Positions 10,909-21,110 of a stretch of 64,000 nucleotides of DNA are shown here, piece by piece. The stretch's first letter is position 1. Every line of letters begins with the position of its first letter. The notes under the pieces are model-generated. The model had not been told where the DNA came from and made no database searches. It was given only the letters and a program-made list of their open reading frames with translations. Position numbers and translations under genes: made by a program. Source of the DNA: Liopterus haemorrhoidalis (lineage: Eukaryota; Arthropoda; Insecta; Coleoptera; Dytiscidae); assembly GCA_963971575.1 (NCBI GenBank), contig OZ020618.1, forward strand, positions 3,722,501 through 3,786,500, written 5' to 3'.

Positions 10909-11863
10909 CAGAGAGTCGAGCACTTTCGTAACCGCAGAAGGATTAAGACAGGGAGGAGGATTAAGTCCTACCCTCTTTATAACTTTTATGGACGAAATTA
11001 TAAAAAAGAGTAAAAAAGAAACGTCTAAATTCAGAATTGGATACAGGAACATGCGAATAACAGAAATATCGGAAGGAGTATGTGCAGATGACGTAGTAAT
11101 AATAGCAAAAGGAAGAAACGAATTGCAAGAAAATCTAAATATATGGAATAAAACATTCAAAGAATATAATATGACAATGAACAAAAGTAAGACTAAAGTT
11201 ATGATTATTGGAGCAGATGAAGACTTAAATTTAAGAATAGAGGACACGAACATAGAACAAGTCAAGAATATCAGATATTTAGGAGTAGATATACGAGATG
11301 ATGGAAAACAGGAAATGGAGATAAATACAAGAATTGAGAAAGCAATGAAACTCTACTATGACATAAATAGTACTCTTATCAACAAAAAAGAAATAACAAA
11401 AGAGACAAAAATGAATATATTTAAAACGATATACAGACCGGTACTGACTTTCGGATGCGAAACGTGGACACTTTCAAGAAGGGAAAAGAATAAAATACAA
11501 GCTGCAGAAATGAAGTATTTAAGAAGGGTGAAAGGAGTGACCAAAATGGACAGAATTAAAAGTACGGAGATAAGGAAAGAACTTAACATAGAAGCAATAG
11601 ATAAATTCATAGAAAATAGGCAACTAAGCTGGTGGGGACATATGCACAGACTACAAGAAACAAGAAAAGTGAAGCAAGTCTGGGAGACAAGAACATACGG
11701 AAAGAACAAAATAGGAAGACCAAGAAACACATGGGACAAAACATTAAAAGATATATTAGAAGAGAGAGGAAAAACGATTGTAGAAGCCAAAAAAATGACG
11801 AAGAATAAAAAAGAATGGGCTAACTTCGTATATAAATACGTAGATACGCATTTTACGCCATAG
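10909..11863 (+). pseudogene. LINE reverse transcriptase, C-terminal ~318 aa
   Basis: An uninterrupted frame from the LINE's 5' truncation to its stop at 11863; an in-frame ATG at 10832 lies in family A and is not its own start. Order of motifs: TAEGLRQGGGLSPTLF (RT palm block), then EGVCADDVVIIAKGRNEL, where the usual YADD/FADD appears as CADD, then NKSKTKVMIIG, IRYLGVDIRDDG, VLTFGCETWTLSRREK, QLSWWGHMHRLQE and KIGRPRNTWDKTL. The last three blocks are typical of endonuclease-reverse transcriptase LINE tails. The first Tyr/Phe replaced by Cys plus loss of endonuclease and fingers mean it is not autonomous. The open frame suggests a fairly young insertion. Confidence 0.88.
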
Positions 11864-11938
11864 AACAAAACAAAAAAATGAAAGAGAGAAAGAAATGCAG
11901 CCTACACCATATATGGTAGAAGGCTTTTAGATATATAT
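10909..11938 (+). mobile_element. 5'-truncated LINE with target-site duplication
   Basis: Inserted in family A copy 2. The host sequence ATATGTGCGGATCAAA (10893-10908) is repeated as ATATGTGCGGGTCAAA at 11939-11954, a 16-bp duplication with one mismatch. The 5' edge cuts straight into the reverse-transcriptase domain. The 3' edge ends in a short non-coding tail with ATAT repeats. Truncation at the 5' end with a duplication of this size is the standard outcome of target-primed reverse transcription. Confidence 0.88.
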
Positions 11939-12100
11939 ATATGTGCGGGTCAAAGAGTTGTATAAGCATGCCAAATTTCAATTCTCTAGGTTTAGCCGTT
12001 TGGCTACAATTTTTACCGAACAGACAGACAAACAGACAGACAGACAAACATACGATAAAATGACGGTATAAGGGTTTTTTGGTCATACCTACAAAACCTT

Positions 12101-13111
12101 AAAATTTAGGAGAAATAAAACGGAGTTCTACAACCATGAAAAACAAACATTTCAATTGTTTTTTTTTGTTTTGAAATGTGTCACTTTTAGACACTAGTGC
12201 TTAAATTATGTCACTTTTAGGCAATAGTGACTATTACTTATGTCCACAACTCGTACAACTCTTCCACAATATACAAAAATATGACATTTTACGTACTAGT
12301 TGTGTAAATAACTATTTTCTTTCGAAATATACTTGTTGGAGTAATTTAAAATTTGTTTTAAATTGCTGGAAAATTGTATTAAATTTGTAGTAGCATCTGA
12401 GTGGATAAAATATTTACAGGTATCTGTAATATCGGTGGGAGGTAATTGCACGTTGGTAATAATATGGCAAGTTTGAAACAATTTTCGTGCATTTTGCGCC
12501 ATTAAGCAGATAAATGCTTTGGGTGGTGTAGACGCGCCATTTAACAGAGATTGCAGGTTTCCGAGCCTGTAAACAGATGTGCTCGAGTGTTGCATATTTC
12601 TTCGCTAGCAATTACACACGTACTCTCTGCTGACGATACGATACTATCTGTATCAGGGTCTGAATTGCAAAGAGTTGCAACCGTGGATATCATACGATAC
12701 ACCTGTGTACGTCCGAATGCCTTCAAACACTCACTATCTCTCTCCAGGAATTCATCTTTTCTCGCACACTTGCTTTGCTGAAACACCAATACTGAATACG
12801 AACTTATAAATATTACTGAATTTTAAGAAAGCTTCAAAGGCAAGGTAACTACTAAAGTCTTACAAGTTTTTTATACAAAACTAACAACCTAAAATAAAAT
12901 TACATTTGTTAGTAGTTTTTTCAAGTTAATTCGGTACCTTTGCTTTACTTCCCGAGATTTTACATGCAGATTGATCGACAGAGAACCGATAAACAAATAC
13001 GAAGTTGACCCAACTATTAAAAATAGTGTTTTCAAAGAAAATATTTATATTAGAAGGTAAATTACTCTCTCTCATTTTCATTCTTTCTTATTTTTCGATC
13101 CATTGTCTTAA
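12101..13111. other. Unassigned region with a GC-richer block
   Basis: 12400-12790 is less AT-rich than its surroundings and has open frames on both strands (minus 12296-12595 and 12541-12789, plus 12551-12781) with no recognisable motif. It may be a decayed coding segment. 12848-12900 and 13130-13170 share 'tatacaaaa.taacaa.ct.aaataaaatta', showing that part of the next element's end is duplicated here. No gene is claimed. Confidence 0.35.
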
Positions 13112-13872
13112 GGCTGCGTATAACCCCTAGATGTTACCAATTTCTTATACAAAATTAACAAACTGAAATAAAATTAGTATCAATCTATACATCAAATTTT
13201 GCACCGAATTTTTATCTATCTAATAGGATATTTTTAATTGTAGAAATATTTATTGTAAAAATATTATCGCTCAATAACTTAATAATTTACATCAGCAACA
13301 TTGTTCTATAATTTTTTAAATCTATTTATGGGTTTCAAATAACTTTTATATTTATATAGTTTTGTGTAGAAATGTTCAAATAATACGTCAACATTTTTTT
13401 CGACTTGATTACTTATAGTTTAGAACCCTCGTCGAAAAATATTATACTTGATGATAATGGAATGCCACTTGGCACACGTATTCTTCACATAAATTAAATC
13501 ATTTTTACCCGTTACAACTATTTTGAGAACCGCGGCAGAATCAAGATGGCGGCAAATATAGACTACCAAGTACAATAACTATAAGTAGTTTTCACAATAG
13601 AACAAAATAGCTAAAATCCTTTTTGTAGAATGAAGCTTTAGCTACAATTTGCCGCATCGTACACAAATATGCGTCGATTGGTTTACAAGATGGCGCCTAT
13701 AATGCAATTTGCTTAATTACAATTACATAACAGTTTTTTCTAAAATTTAAAATATCCTATTAGATAGATAAAAATTCGCTGCAAATTTTGATATATAGAT
13801 TGTTATTAATTTTATTTCCGATTATTAGTTTTGTATAAGAAACTATTGAGGACTATAGGGTTGTGCGTCGCC
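13112..13872. mobile_element. TTAA-flanked MITE with ~130-bp inverted ends
   Basis: 761 bp lie between two TTAA tetranucleotides (13108-13111 and 13873-13876). The left end (GGCTGCGTATAACCCC..., up to the 'tctatctaataggatattttt' block near 13215-13237) is repeated inverted at 13745-13872 and finishes GGGTTGTGCGTCGCC. A TTAA target is the signature of piggyBac-type elements. The long inverted arms and lack of coding sequence make it a non-autonomous member. A fragment of the same family lies at 41060-41150. Confidence 0.75.
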
Positions 13873-13973
13873 TTAATGGATTTGGTGGCATCAGGTCCGC
13901 ACAATTGTTTTCGTTTTCGGAGCTACACGTTTCTCGATCTTTGACCAAATGTGTAGTTTCTTGTAGTAGGTGA

Positions 13974-13993
13974 TAATAATAATAATAATAATG
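13974..13993. repeat. (AAT)n microsatellite
   Basis: Short run of TAA/AAT triplets next to the DD41D element. Confidence 0.8.
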
Positions 13994-14008
13994 TTTATTG
14001 ACGAAATA

Positions 14009-14924
14009 CAAGGTGTCTCAAAAGAAATTTTATATTTAGTGGATCGATTAAAAAAAAAGTAAGCCGTATCTAGAAAAAATGTTTATTAATTATTAAAATA
14101 CACTTTTTGGGGATTTATTTCTTAAAAATAATATCGTCTAAATGTAGACCCTCGCGTTCTCGGCACTCATTTAATCGAACAGTAAAATTACTTATGACGT
14201 CTCGGCAGGTGGACTCAGGGATGGCTACCATTTCGTGACGGATATTTTCTTTCAAATGCGCCAGTGAAGTCGGTTTATTGGCGTAAACTTTAGATTTAAG
14301 ATAACCCTATAGGAAAAAGTCCATAGGGGTTAAATCTGGACTGCGTGGAGGCCAATTTATGTCACCTCTCCGGGAGATCAATTTGCCTGAGAATTAAGCT
14401 TCTGACTGGCATCTTGGGGCTTTAATTCTTGCACCAATTGAATTTTGTAGGGGTGCAGCTTTAGGTCTTTGTGCATAATGCGATGTAATGATGATCTATG
14501 CACATTTAAAGCACTTGCGCGCTTCCGAATTGAAAGGTTCGGGTCGTCACGAACAGACTGATTAACATTCTCCACGTTTTCTACCGTTCTTGATGACCTA
14601 GGTCGCCCGGATTTTGATTTATCCAGCGTTGTACCAATCTCTTCAAGCTTTTTAACCCAATGTCGAATGAGAGGAATGCTTGGCGCATCATTTAAGTGGC
14701 GAAAACCTCGAATACTGCAGAATTTTCTACGCGCTACAGTCGCCGAATCACCGTTTTTGTAAAATTCTCGCACGCATAACGCGCGGTCTGCTCCCGAGAA
14801 ACGCTCCATAGCGACTAAATTCCCAAGAGCCAGGCTACCGATTGACATAACCCCCGCGCCCCTCGGATACGTTGCGTTCACGCAGTAAGCTAAATAAATA
14901 TAAAATTTCTTTTGAGACACCTTG
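14009..14924 (-). mobile_element. DD41D Tc1/mariner element, internally deleted, copy 2
   Basis: 916 bp flanked by TA. Ends CAAGGTGTCTCAAAAGAAAT on the left and the inverted match on the right (14900-14924). The element carries both the N-terminal and the extreme C-terminal parts of a transposase on the minus strand but lacks the middle, so it is an internal-deletion derivative. It is a different family from the one at 8716-9279, because the ends do not match. Confidence 0.88.
14110..14829 (-). pseudogene. Transposase (N- and C-terminal parts) of the element at 14009-14924
   Basis: The frame that should start MERFSGADRALCVREFYKNG (about 14808) gives the paired helix-turn-helix region, through SIPLIRHWVKKLEEIG, the linker SGRPRSSRTVENV and a second HTH ending LHRIMHKDLKLHPYKIQLV. 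After KPQDASQKL the sequence jumps to ISRRGDINWPPRSPDLTPMD on another frame, so both the first and second catalytic Asp are lost. The third Asp remains. A premature TAG follows (FFL*GYLKSKVYA, where this family has Trp). The frame then runs to HLDDIIFKK near 14110. Coding upstream of the initiator methionine is TIR read-through. Confidence 0.85.
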
Positions 14925-14939
14925 TACTATTACATGGTA

Positions 14940-15830
14940 ACGTTACTAGTCAGTCATTTACATAAAAATATAAGTTATTTAAAACTAAAGTTATCGAACT
15001 CATCGAAGCGATACATGGGATTTACAGATTTACAGAATAGCTTTGATTTTTTCGTGGTTATTTTTGGGAGTTCTCTAATTTCCACAGGTATAAGGTTAAA
15101 AAATTTAATTGAAAAATAATTGATGGAGTTCCTCGATTTGTTAAGGCGTAAGAAGTTACTACGAATATTGTTTTTTAACCGAGTATTATGGTAATGGGTT
15201 TTACTGCAGGTTGGGAAATTTTTTAGATTTTGGTGAATATGGAATACGCAGTAAAAGATGAAAAGGGAAGGTAGGGACATTAGTCGGCTTGAAAAGTAGC
15301 AGAAGCAATAATTCTTATAACCTTACGCTGTAGGGCAAAAATTCTTTTGGCAGCTGGTGAATGTCCCCAGATTAATAAACCATAGCTTAACTGGGAGTGG
15401 AAAAGGGAAAAGTAAGCTTTTAGAACCACATCTATACTCACCTCTAGTTTTAGTTTTCTAATTAGATATATGGTAGACCTTAGTTTATGGCTCAGAAACT
15501 CTGTATGTTGGTCCCATCATAGATGGGAATCTACATGTATACCAAGGAAACTTACATACGAGGGATTGTCATAGTCATGTGTCTTTGTGGTTATGAGTAA
15601 GCTTTGGGACTTGGTAGTGTTAAAGGATAGTTTATTGCTGGTAAACCAGGAATTATCTTTGTCAATTAGTGAGAGATTTTCAGTCAATGAGAGAGAGTTT
15701 GTAGTCAATATGGTTGTATCATCCGCATAAAGTATTGATTTAGAATTCAGGAAGGAGGAGAAGTCATTAATATATTAGAAATAGTAGGGGGCCAAGTACA
15801 GAGCCTGGTTGTCTTATAGCTTCATTTGGT
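14940..15830 (-). pseudogene. LINE (Jockey-like) reverse-transcriptase relic
   Basis: Minus-strand frame pieces in order: GSVLGPLLFLIY near 15810, then a 2-base loss, then INDFSSFLNSKSILYADDTT with an intact catalytic YADD near 15725, then SWFTSNKLSFNTTKSQ, SYVSFLGIHVDSHL, a stop, AYFSLFHSQLSYGLLIWGHS, RIFALQRKVIRIIAS, and the C-terminal YCVFHIHQNL, HYHNTRLKNNIRSN, NLIPVEIRELP. This is the classic Jockey-clade RT-to-C-terminal order. Frame breaks and stops make it a pseudogene. It abuts the DD41D element. Confidence 0.85.
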
Positions 15831-16449
15831 CGACCCAGGATTTGAAACATCTACCTCGATCGACGTCTATCTACTATCCCTTCCATGATTTATCTTTCCA
15901 TGCCTTCTCTTCTGGATATATAACTTATAATTGAAAATATCGGAAAATATTTTATTGAAATACTTTTAATAAAGTACTATTATAATAAAACCATTTATCT
16001 TAAATTATATTTACTTTATTTCAACATAAACTCACAATTTTCGTGATTTAAATAGTTGGGCCAACTGCACTGATTCTTTTACAGTACGCCTGTGACAACT
16101 GTCGCTAGTATTTGTAATGTAAATGGGAATAATTAAAGTTATATTTATTGAACATTATTTTTGGGCTTACCAAAACCATGTGGAGGAGCTTGTAACGATT
16201 TTGCTAAACAATGAGATCTTAGATTTAATTTTTATTGGGAGGAGAAAATTTTTCTCATTCTTTGGACCATTCGTCTTTGGCATTATAGGCAGAAACAAGG
16301 GATTAAGCCAATGATTTGGAGGTGTTTGGTAGGTTTTTATGTATAGGTAGAATGTGGATGTTTCCACATTTTTGCCAAGTTAGAGAGCTGATTTGTTTCT
16401 CCAAATATGTGAACGTACAGAACAGAAAGTTCGTTTGAATTGTGGTGTT
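15831..16449. other. Spacer, nothing recognised
   Basis: AT-rich sequence. The small frames at 16123-16367 on both strands have no motif I recognise. Confidence 0.4.
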
Positions 16450-16800
16450 ACTGAAGAATGCTCAATATCCCCTGGGTGGACAGAGTCACAAATGAAGAGA
16501 TGTTTCGGAGGATTGGAGAGAAACCATGTCTGATGAATACTCTAAGTAAAAGAAGAAACTCTTGGATTGGACACATTGGACACACAGGACTAATCAATAC
16601 TATACTGGAGGGCTCAGTAGATGGAACAAACTGCAGGGGTAGATCCAGACTGGACTATATTGGACAACTGATGGAGGAGTTAGGCTGCCTTTCCTATATC
16701 CAATTAAAAAGACTGGACCAGGAGACACATGGAGAGCTACAGCCAACCAATCCTTGGATTGAAACCGCAGAAGAAGACATGGAACCATGCTGAGGGAACC
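16450..16800 (+). pseudogene. LINE C-terminal fragment
   Basis: The frame reads MLNIPWVDRVTNEEMFRRIG, then LSKRRNSWIGHIGHTGL, then GRSRLDYIGQLMEELGCLSY. This is the standard tail of an endonuclease-reverse transcriptase LINE: the 'IPWTDRVTNEEVL' block, the 'RRNKWIGH' zinc-free knuckle region and the 'GRPRLEYI' block. No catalytic region is present. It is a different LINE family from those at 10.9 kb and 55.5 kb. Confidence 0.8.
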
Positions 16801-17592
16801 TATGTCCTTTGGAGAACGCTCCACCGGTCGTCGAAATGGTCAGCTTAGTGCTTTTGATTTCTTGTCGTGTCTTATAATAATGCCCAAGTCTCTTTTAACA
16901 TTGTTACAATTTTCCCTTCTAATAATTTTGGTAACAAAAGCACATTTAGTTTATTTATTTTTTTGTTTTAAAAGTTCAGTTCTCAATTGTCAAACAAATC
17001 CTCATTACCCCAATATACAAAATTCCGTGAGCTTCCCCTAACTTTGTCATGTTGGTACGTATGATGTAGTGAAGTTTGTGACATTAGGACGGCGTTGCGA
17101 TGCGTCACGATGCTGAAGTATAATAACAGGGCTCATTCACAGCTCTGAGATAAGAGGAAAGTTAGTTATGTACCAAGTTACATGCGTATCAACACAATAC
17201 AACATGCTAGATGAATGTTTACTTGTAACTACATTTATAATAAATTTAAATTAATTACCTCTCGCAAAAGTTAAAACCATATGGTTATAGATTAATCATA
17301 AAAACGTCACAACTATACTAATTAATCAATATCTGGCAACAAAATAAGTTTTACACATGTATTTTAACAAAGCAATATCGACAACACCTCGGAGTTTTCG
17401 AAAATAAAACATTACGCTAAACCTTTTGTCCCATTTAATGGAGAATACGCAAGAACAAAGATATATGAGAACCAGTGACGGCTCGTGGAAACCCATTTCG
17501 ATTTCTTCGGTGCGCTAACAACATCTATATGGAGCTGCCGAAATATACAGCTAAAAACAAAAATGATGAACAAGGCTAACTCCCTATTTTTC
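16801..17592. other. Spacer, nothing recognised
   Basis: Mixed AT-rich sequence with no supported ORF, RNA or element end. Confidence 0.4.
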
Positions 17593-18535
17593 TCAGGTAT
17601 TTAGTAAGTGAATGATGATTATTTGGGTTGCCAAAACAATTTATATGTCAAAATATTTTTTATGCATTTTAATTCGAATGCCTAATACCATTATTTAAGT
17701 TTCTAAATATGTGCGGTATTTTTTTTTTTTTTTATATATAGCAAGGTTCATTAGGTTAAAAATTGCGCCTATGGCTTCCATTAGTTGCTTAAATCATAAG
17801 CTCCGCCCCTCTGATTTCGTATACATTCAAACATAGAATTAAATTATAATTTCAACAATTCCCACTGGTTATTAAATTTACGCTTTTAAAAATTAAATGC
17901 AAGATTTACCAACATATAACTAGAATTTTGACAAAACAATTTAAACAAAATAAAAATGCAAAAAAAACAGAAAAATTAAAATTGACAGGAATCGAACTAG
18001 AGTTCGATTCAAATTCCTCCGTTTACAAATTACGAAACATCTACGCAACGTACCACGCTACGAGAGCTTACTTATCTACCGTATTACATAGCGAATTAAA
18101 TATTTAACATATTCTAGTTAAAAACACAAAAAATGCGTTATTTTCCGATAACATAATCTGATCAAAAATTCCTGTTGTACTGTTCCGGTTCACACCAATG
18201 TACATTACTTAGAATTTTTTCAGATTTTTAGTTAAAACCATCTGGGCTACAGGGTGTGGAACAAAAGTTTTGGCAAAAGTTGCGTCAAAATAATTTATTT
18301 TGCTAAAATAAAATTTGGATCGTTAATCCACGGACTCAGGGCTTTCATTTGATACCCTACTCAGAATTATAAAAAAATATATTTTTTTTCGATGAGCACA
18401 TATTTGTTTATATTTTTAGGGTGATATGTTTTTTTAGATGTTTTAGTATTTTTCCTATGTGCGGGTCAAAAAGTTGTACAAGCATGCCAAATTTCAACTC
18501 TCTTGGTTTAGCAGTTTGGCTACAATTTTTACCGA

Positions 18536-18592
<57 letters not shown>

Positions 18593-18660
18593 AAGACAGA
18601 CAGACAGAGGACAAAATGTCGGTATAAGGGTTTTTGGTCATACCTACAAAACCCTAAAAA
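17593..18660 (+). mobile_element. Family A repeat, copy 3 (best preserved)
   Basis: The least disturbed copy: left end CAGGTATTTAGTAAGTGAATG, right end TCATACCTACAAAACCCTAA, about 1.07 kb. Internal order: the 'ttcgaatgcctaatacca' block, an A/T tract ending 'tatatatagcaagg', a tRNA-like block on the minus strand (17990-18075; box B GTTCGATTCC), the 'aatgtacattacttagaatt' block, the 'gtgcgggtcaaaaagttg' block and a (CAGA)n tract at 18536-18606. No coding capacity. Confidence 0.8.
18536..18606. repeat. (CAGA)n microsatellite in family A
   Basis: A long CAGA tract at the conserved position of family A; the ORFs translating it are artefacts. Confidence 0.9.
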
Positions 18661-19084
18661 TAACTAACTTGCGCCTGATTTTGTGTAGTTCTGCAACCCG
18701 TCTCACGCGAGTGTATCGCGGTACAGTCCGTATGTTCAGGCGCTGGTCACTTGGTCATATATAATTCAGGATTTTTATTTATACCTGCGGTGGTATTAAG
18801 GAATTGACACATCATTAAATCGTCTGCAGCACGGCATTAGTGAGAACTAGGAAATTTACTGTTGAACTGTTACAGAATATACCATATAATTTATAGATGT
18901 CTGTCTGGTAGTTTACGTGGAAAATTTATAGCGCGCCACAATTGTAATAATAAAATAGAATTTTCACTACAAATATTAAATGAAAAGTACTTAAATATTT
19001 CCTACAATGGGGCTACGTTACTAGTTCTATAAACATGTTAGGTGAAATTACAACGTTTGTTATGTCAAAAGTAGTGTTTTTTTA
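18661..19084. other. Spacer, nothing recognised
   Basis: No feature supported. Confidence 0.4.
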
Positions 19085-19232
19085 ATATTTCACGTTTTAT
19101 GGCTTTTGCTACTAAGGCAATTAGCCAGGACAGTTGTAATATTTCGTAATGAAAATTCTATACCTGAACAGGATTCGATCCCGAGACCTTAGCAACGCAG
19201 GACACGTGTGTTACCACTACGCTACGCCGGTA
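19085..19232 (-). mobile_element. tRNA-derived SINE, copy 1
   Basis: On the minus strand the head reads CCGGCGTAGCGTAGTGGTAA, where TAGCGTAGTGG fits a Pol III box A. About 50 bases later GGGATCGAATCC fits box B. A tail domain 'tgtcctggctaattgcc...agtagc' follows. The same head-tail arrangement occurs at 24365, 37681, 52507 and 54606, so this is a dispersed SINE and not a tRNA gene. The acceptor stem does not pair and there is no CCA-like end. Confidence 0.8.
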
Positions 19233-19249
19233 GGCAAAGTAGAGTTATA

Positions 19250-19368
19250 CTAGCGTCAGCAAATCAACGCACTTACGTCACGTGACGTAACAAACGATAG
19301 CATTGCTCCAAACAATACAGTCGTTTGTTATATCGTGTGACGTAAGTGCATTGATTCGCCGACGCTAG
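19250..19368. mobile_element. 119-bp near-palindromic MITE with CRE/E-box palindrome
   Basis: TA-flanked, ends CTAGCGTC/GACGCTAG, arms of about 48 bp. The left arm contains the perfect 18-bp palindrome TTACGTCACGTGACGTAA, that is a CACGTG core between TTACGTCA and TGACGTAA half-sites. The right arm carries a degraded version. A TA target suggests Tc1/mariner-type mobilisation. Confidence 0.7.
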
Positions 19369-20643
19369 TAAACCAGAATATTCAAAATTAAAAAAAAAAA
19401 TAAGCTTTCCTGAGTTAACGTCTTTTTGATCCATGTAATTTTGAAAATTTGGTAACATTTCATTCTCGAAAGACCATATATCAAACACTACATAAGATTA
19501 TATATCAAAAACTGCGGTTGGAATTGTTGAAATCTCGAAGTCCTAAGGTATCCTGAAGGTCCTATAATATTTTAGTAATTAATTTTTGTTATAATGTCTA
19601 CAGAAGTGAATTTTCGAAAGATTGTATCTCAAAAACTACATGCAATAGGGATCTGCAATTTGAATTTTTGAAATCCCGAGGTCTTAAAAAGCCTCAGGAC
19701 ATATTATATATACCCCCAAACAAAAAAATTTTTGGGGAAATTTAGTTTTTAATTTTTTTTTTGAATTTTAAAAAAATCGTAACTTAAAAACGATAATATA
19801 TAGACCTGCGGTTTGAATTTTTGAAATCTACAGACTTTTTTTTATCTAGGTAAAAAATAGGGCGCTCTTTAGTTAACGCCTTTTTGATCCGTGTAGTTTT
19901 GAAATTTTTGAAATCCTGAGCTTTCAAAGGGTCTTAGGGCGCATTTCGACGCAACTCGCAAAAAAAAAGTTATTTTTAGTTTTTCAATTTTTTTTTTTTT
20001 TAATTTCAAAAAATCATATCTTAAGAACAATAAAATATAGAGAACTACGGGTTCAACTTTTCAAATCTTCGTATATTGTTTATTCTAGAAAAAAATTTAA
20101 GCCTTAATAATTTATCTTTTACAACAAATACGAAACGTCAAACAAAACCTTTGAAAATGGTAAAAAATTGAAAAAATCGTAAGGGGTACCCCTTACGATT
20201 TTTTCGATTTTAGATCGAAATTTTTTTCTCTCTGATATACTTCAAAATGTGTATACTTATGTATTTTGAGTTATAGATCTCAAAAATAATCTCCATTACA
20301 AGCTACGGTTACCGTTTTTGAATAGATTCAAAAAAGAAACAGACAGAATATGACCAAATTTGAAAGTATACAAATGGAGTGCGCTTTAAATATATTTTTT
20401 AGACTCCCTATCCTAAAATTGGTCTGTATGTAAATAAAAAAATTTAAAAAATGGTTAAATTTGCAGGCAAAAATTACGTAGAAAAATTAGAGTCACTCAC
20501 CAAGAAATCATTTTGGGTGCGCGCCTGATTACTGTAATAAAACAATGATAATATTGAAAATAAAAAAGTACACTCATAAAAAAACAGTAGAAAGTAGTGT
20601 AGCTTAAGCAGAATACATGTACTTATTGATTTTTTTGTTTCAG
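19369..20643. other. Intron-like AT-rich sequence before the first visible exon
   Basis: Contains repeated sentences of the type 'ttgaaatc..gag.tctt' (19520, 19670, 19905), probably an old tandem duplication. It ends in a strong polypyrimidine tract and acceptor (TTTTTTTGTTTCAG at 20630-20643). No coding region. Confidence 0.5.
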
Positions 20644-20801
20644 CTATTATGCATCAACGTCCTTCCCTGTGGGTCCACCAAGATTGGTCCCCCCTCTAAA
20701 AAGACCCCGACTTATGACAAATTCTGGACGTAACGGTCAAGCTAAACAACAGAAAAATGCAGCTTCTAGCCCTGCCTCTATCGAACAACTTAAAACTTAC
20801 A
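20644..20801 (+). CDS. BCL11-family zinc-finger gene, internal exon a
   Basis: 158-bp exon with acceptor TTTCAG and donor GTAAGT. It enters with one base finishing a codon and leaves with one base of the next, which joins perfectly to the exon at 24958. The 52 residues run YYASTSFPVGPPRLVPPL, KRPRLMTNSGRNG, then QAKQQKNAASSPASIEQLKT. There is no zinc finger here; it is the basic, low-complexity stretch before the first finger. Assignment rests on the two downstream exons. An in-frame Met exists (residue 24), but the entering phase and upstream acceptor argue for an internal exon, so the true start lies upstream of the window or unseen. Confidence 0.85.
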
Positions 20802-21110
20802 GTAAGTAATTTTTAAATTTACAACCTCATTCTTTCTAGAAAGATCATGAATATATCAAGGCCATATGATTGGTCGGCGTCAAGCACAGTATCATATTAA
20901 ATATCTTTATTCGCAGATAAAAATTTCTACAGGTTTGAGAACCACACGCATGCGCAATACTCCTTGCAGCGTTCACGGATAAAAAAGTTACTGTTTCTGA
21001 AAAGATGTTTGTTATTCGCGGTAACCTACAGACAATTACGTTATCAGTCCATAGCAAGTCAATCGTGTTTATTGATTTGAGTAAAAAAATACTAGTCAGA
21101 ACATGCGCGT

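Larger units (their letters stand above)
10029..12100 (+). mobile_element. Family A repeat, copy 2, interrupted by a LINE
   Basis: The left end carries ATGTGAAGTGTGAATTTTCACACAT and then AAGGTTTCGCAGGTAT. The right end is TCATACCTACAAAACCTTAA. AGGGTTTCGCAGGTAT and the reverse complement of ATACCTACAAAACCCT form short inverted ends. Inside are a (TA)n tract at 10205-10218, a tRNA-like block on the minus strand at 10438-10512 (box A TAGTGTAATGG, diverged box B), and a CAGA tract at 12020-12050. A LINE with target duplication occupies 10909-11938. Confidence 0.8.

Noticed and set aside
12296..12789. Protein gene in the GC-richer block on either strand
   Set aside because: Overlapping open frames on both strands, no recognisable motif and no splice or poly(A) context.
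19180..19228. tRNA genes at the SINE heads and in family A cores
   Set aside because: Boxes A and B exist but the cloverleaf stems do not pair, and the same sequence recurs with a SINE tail or inside family A.
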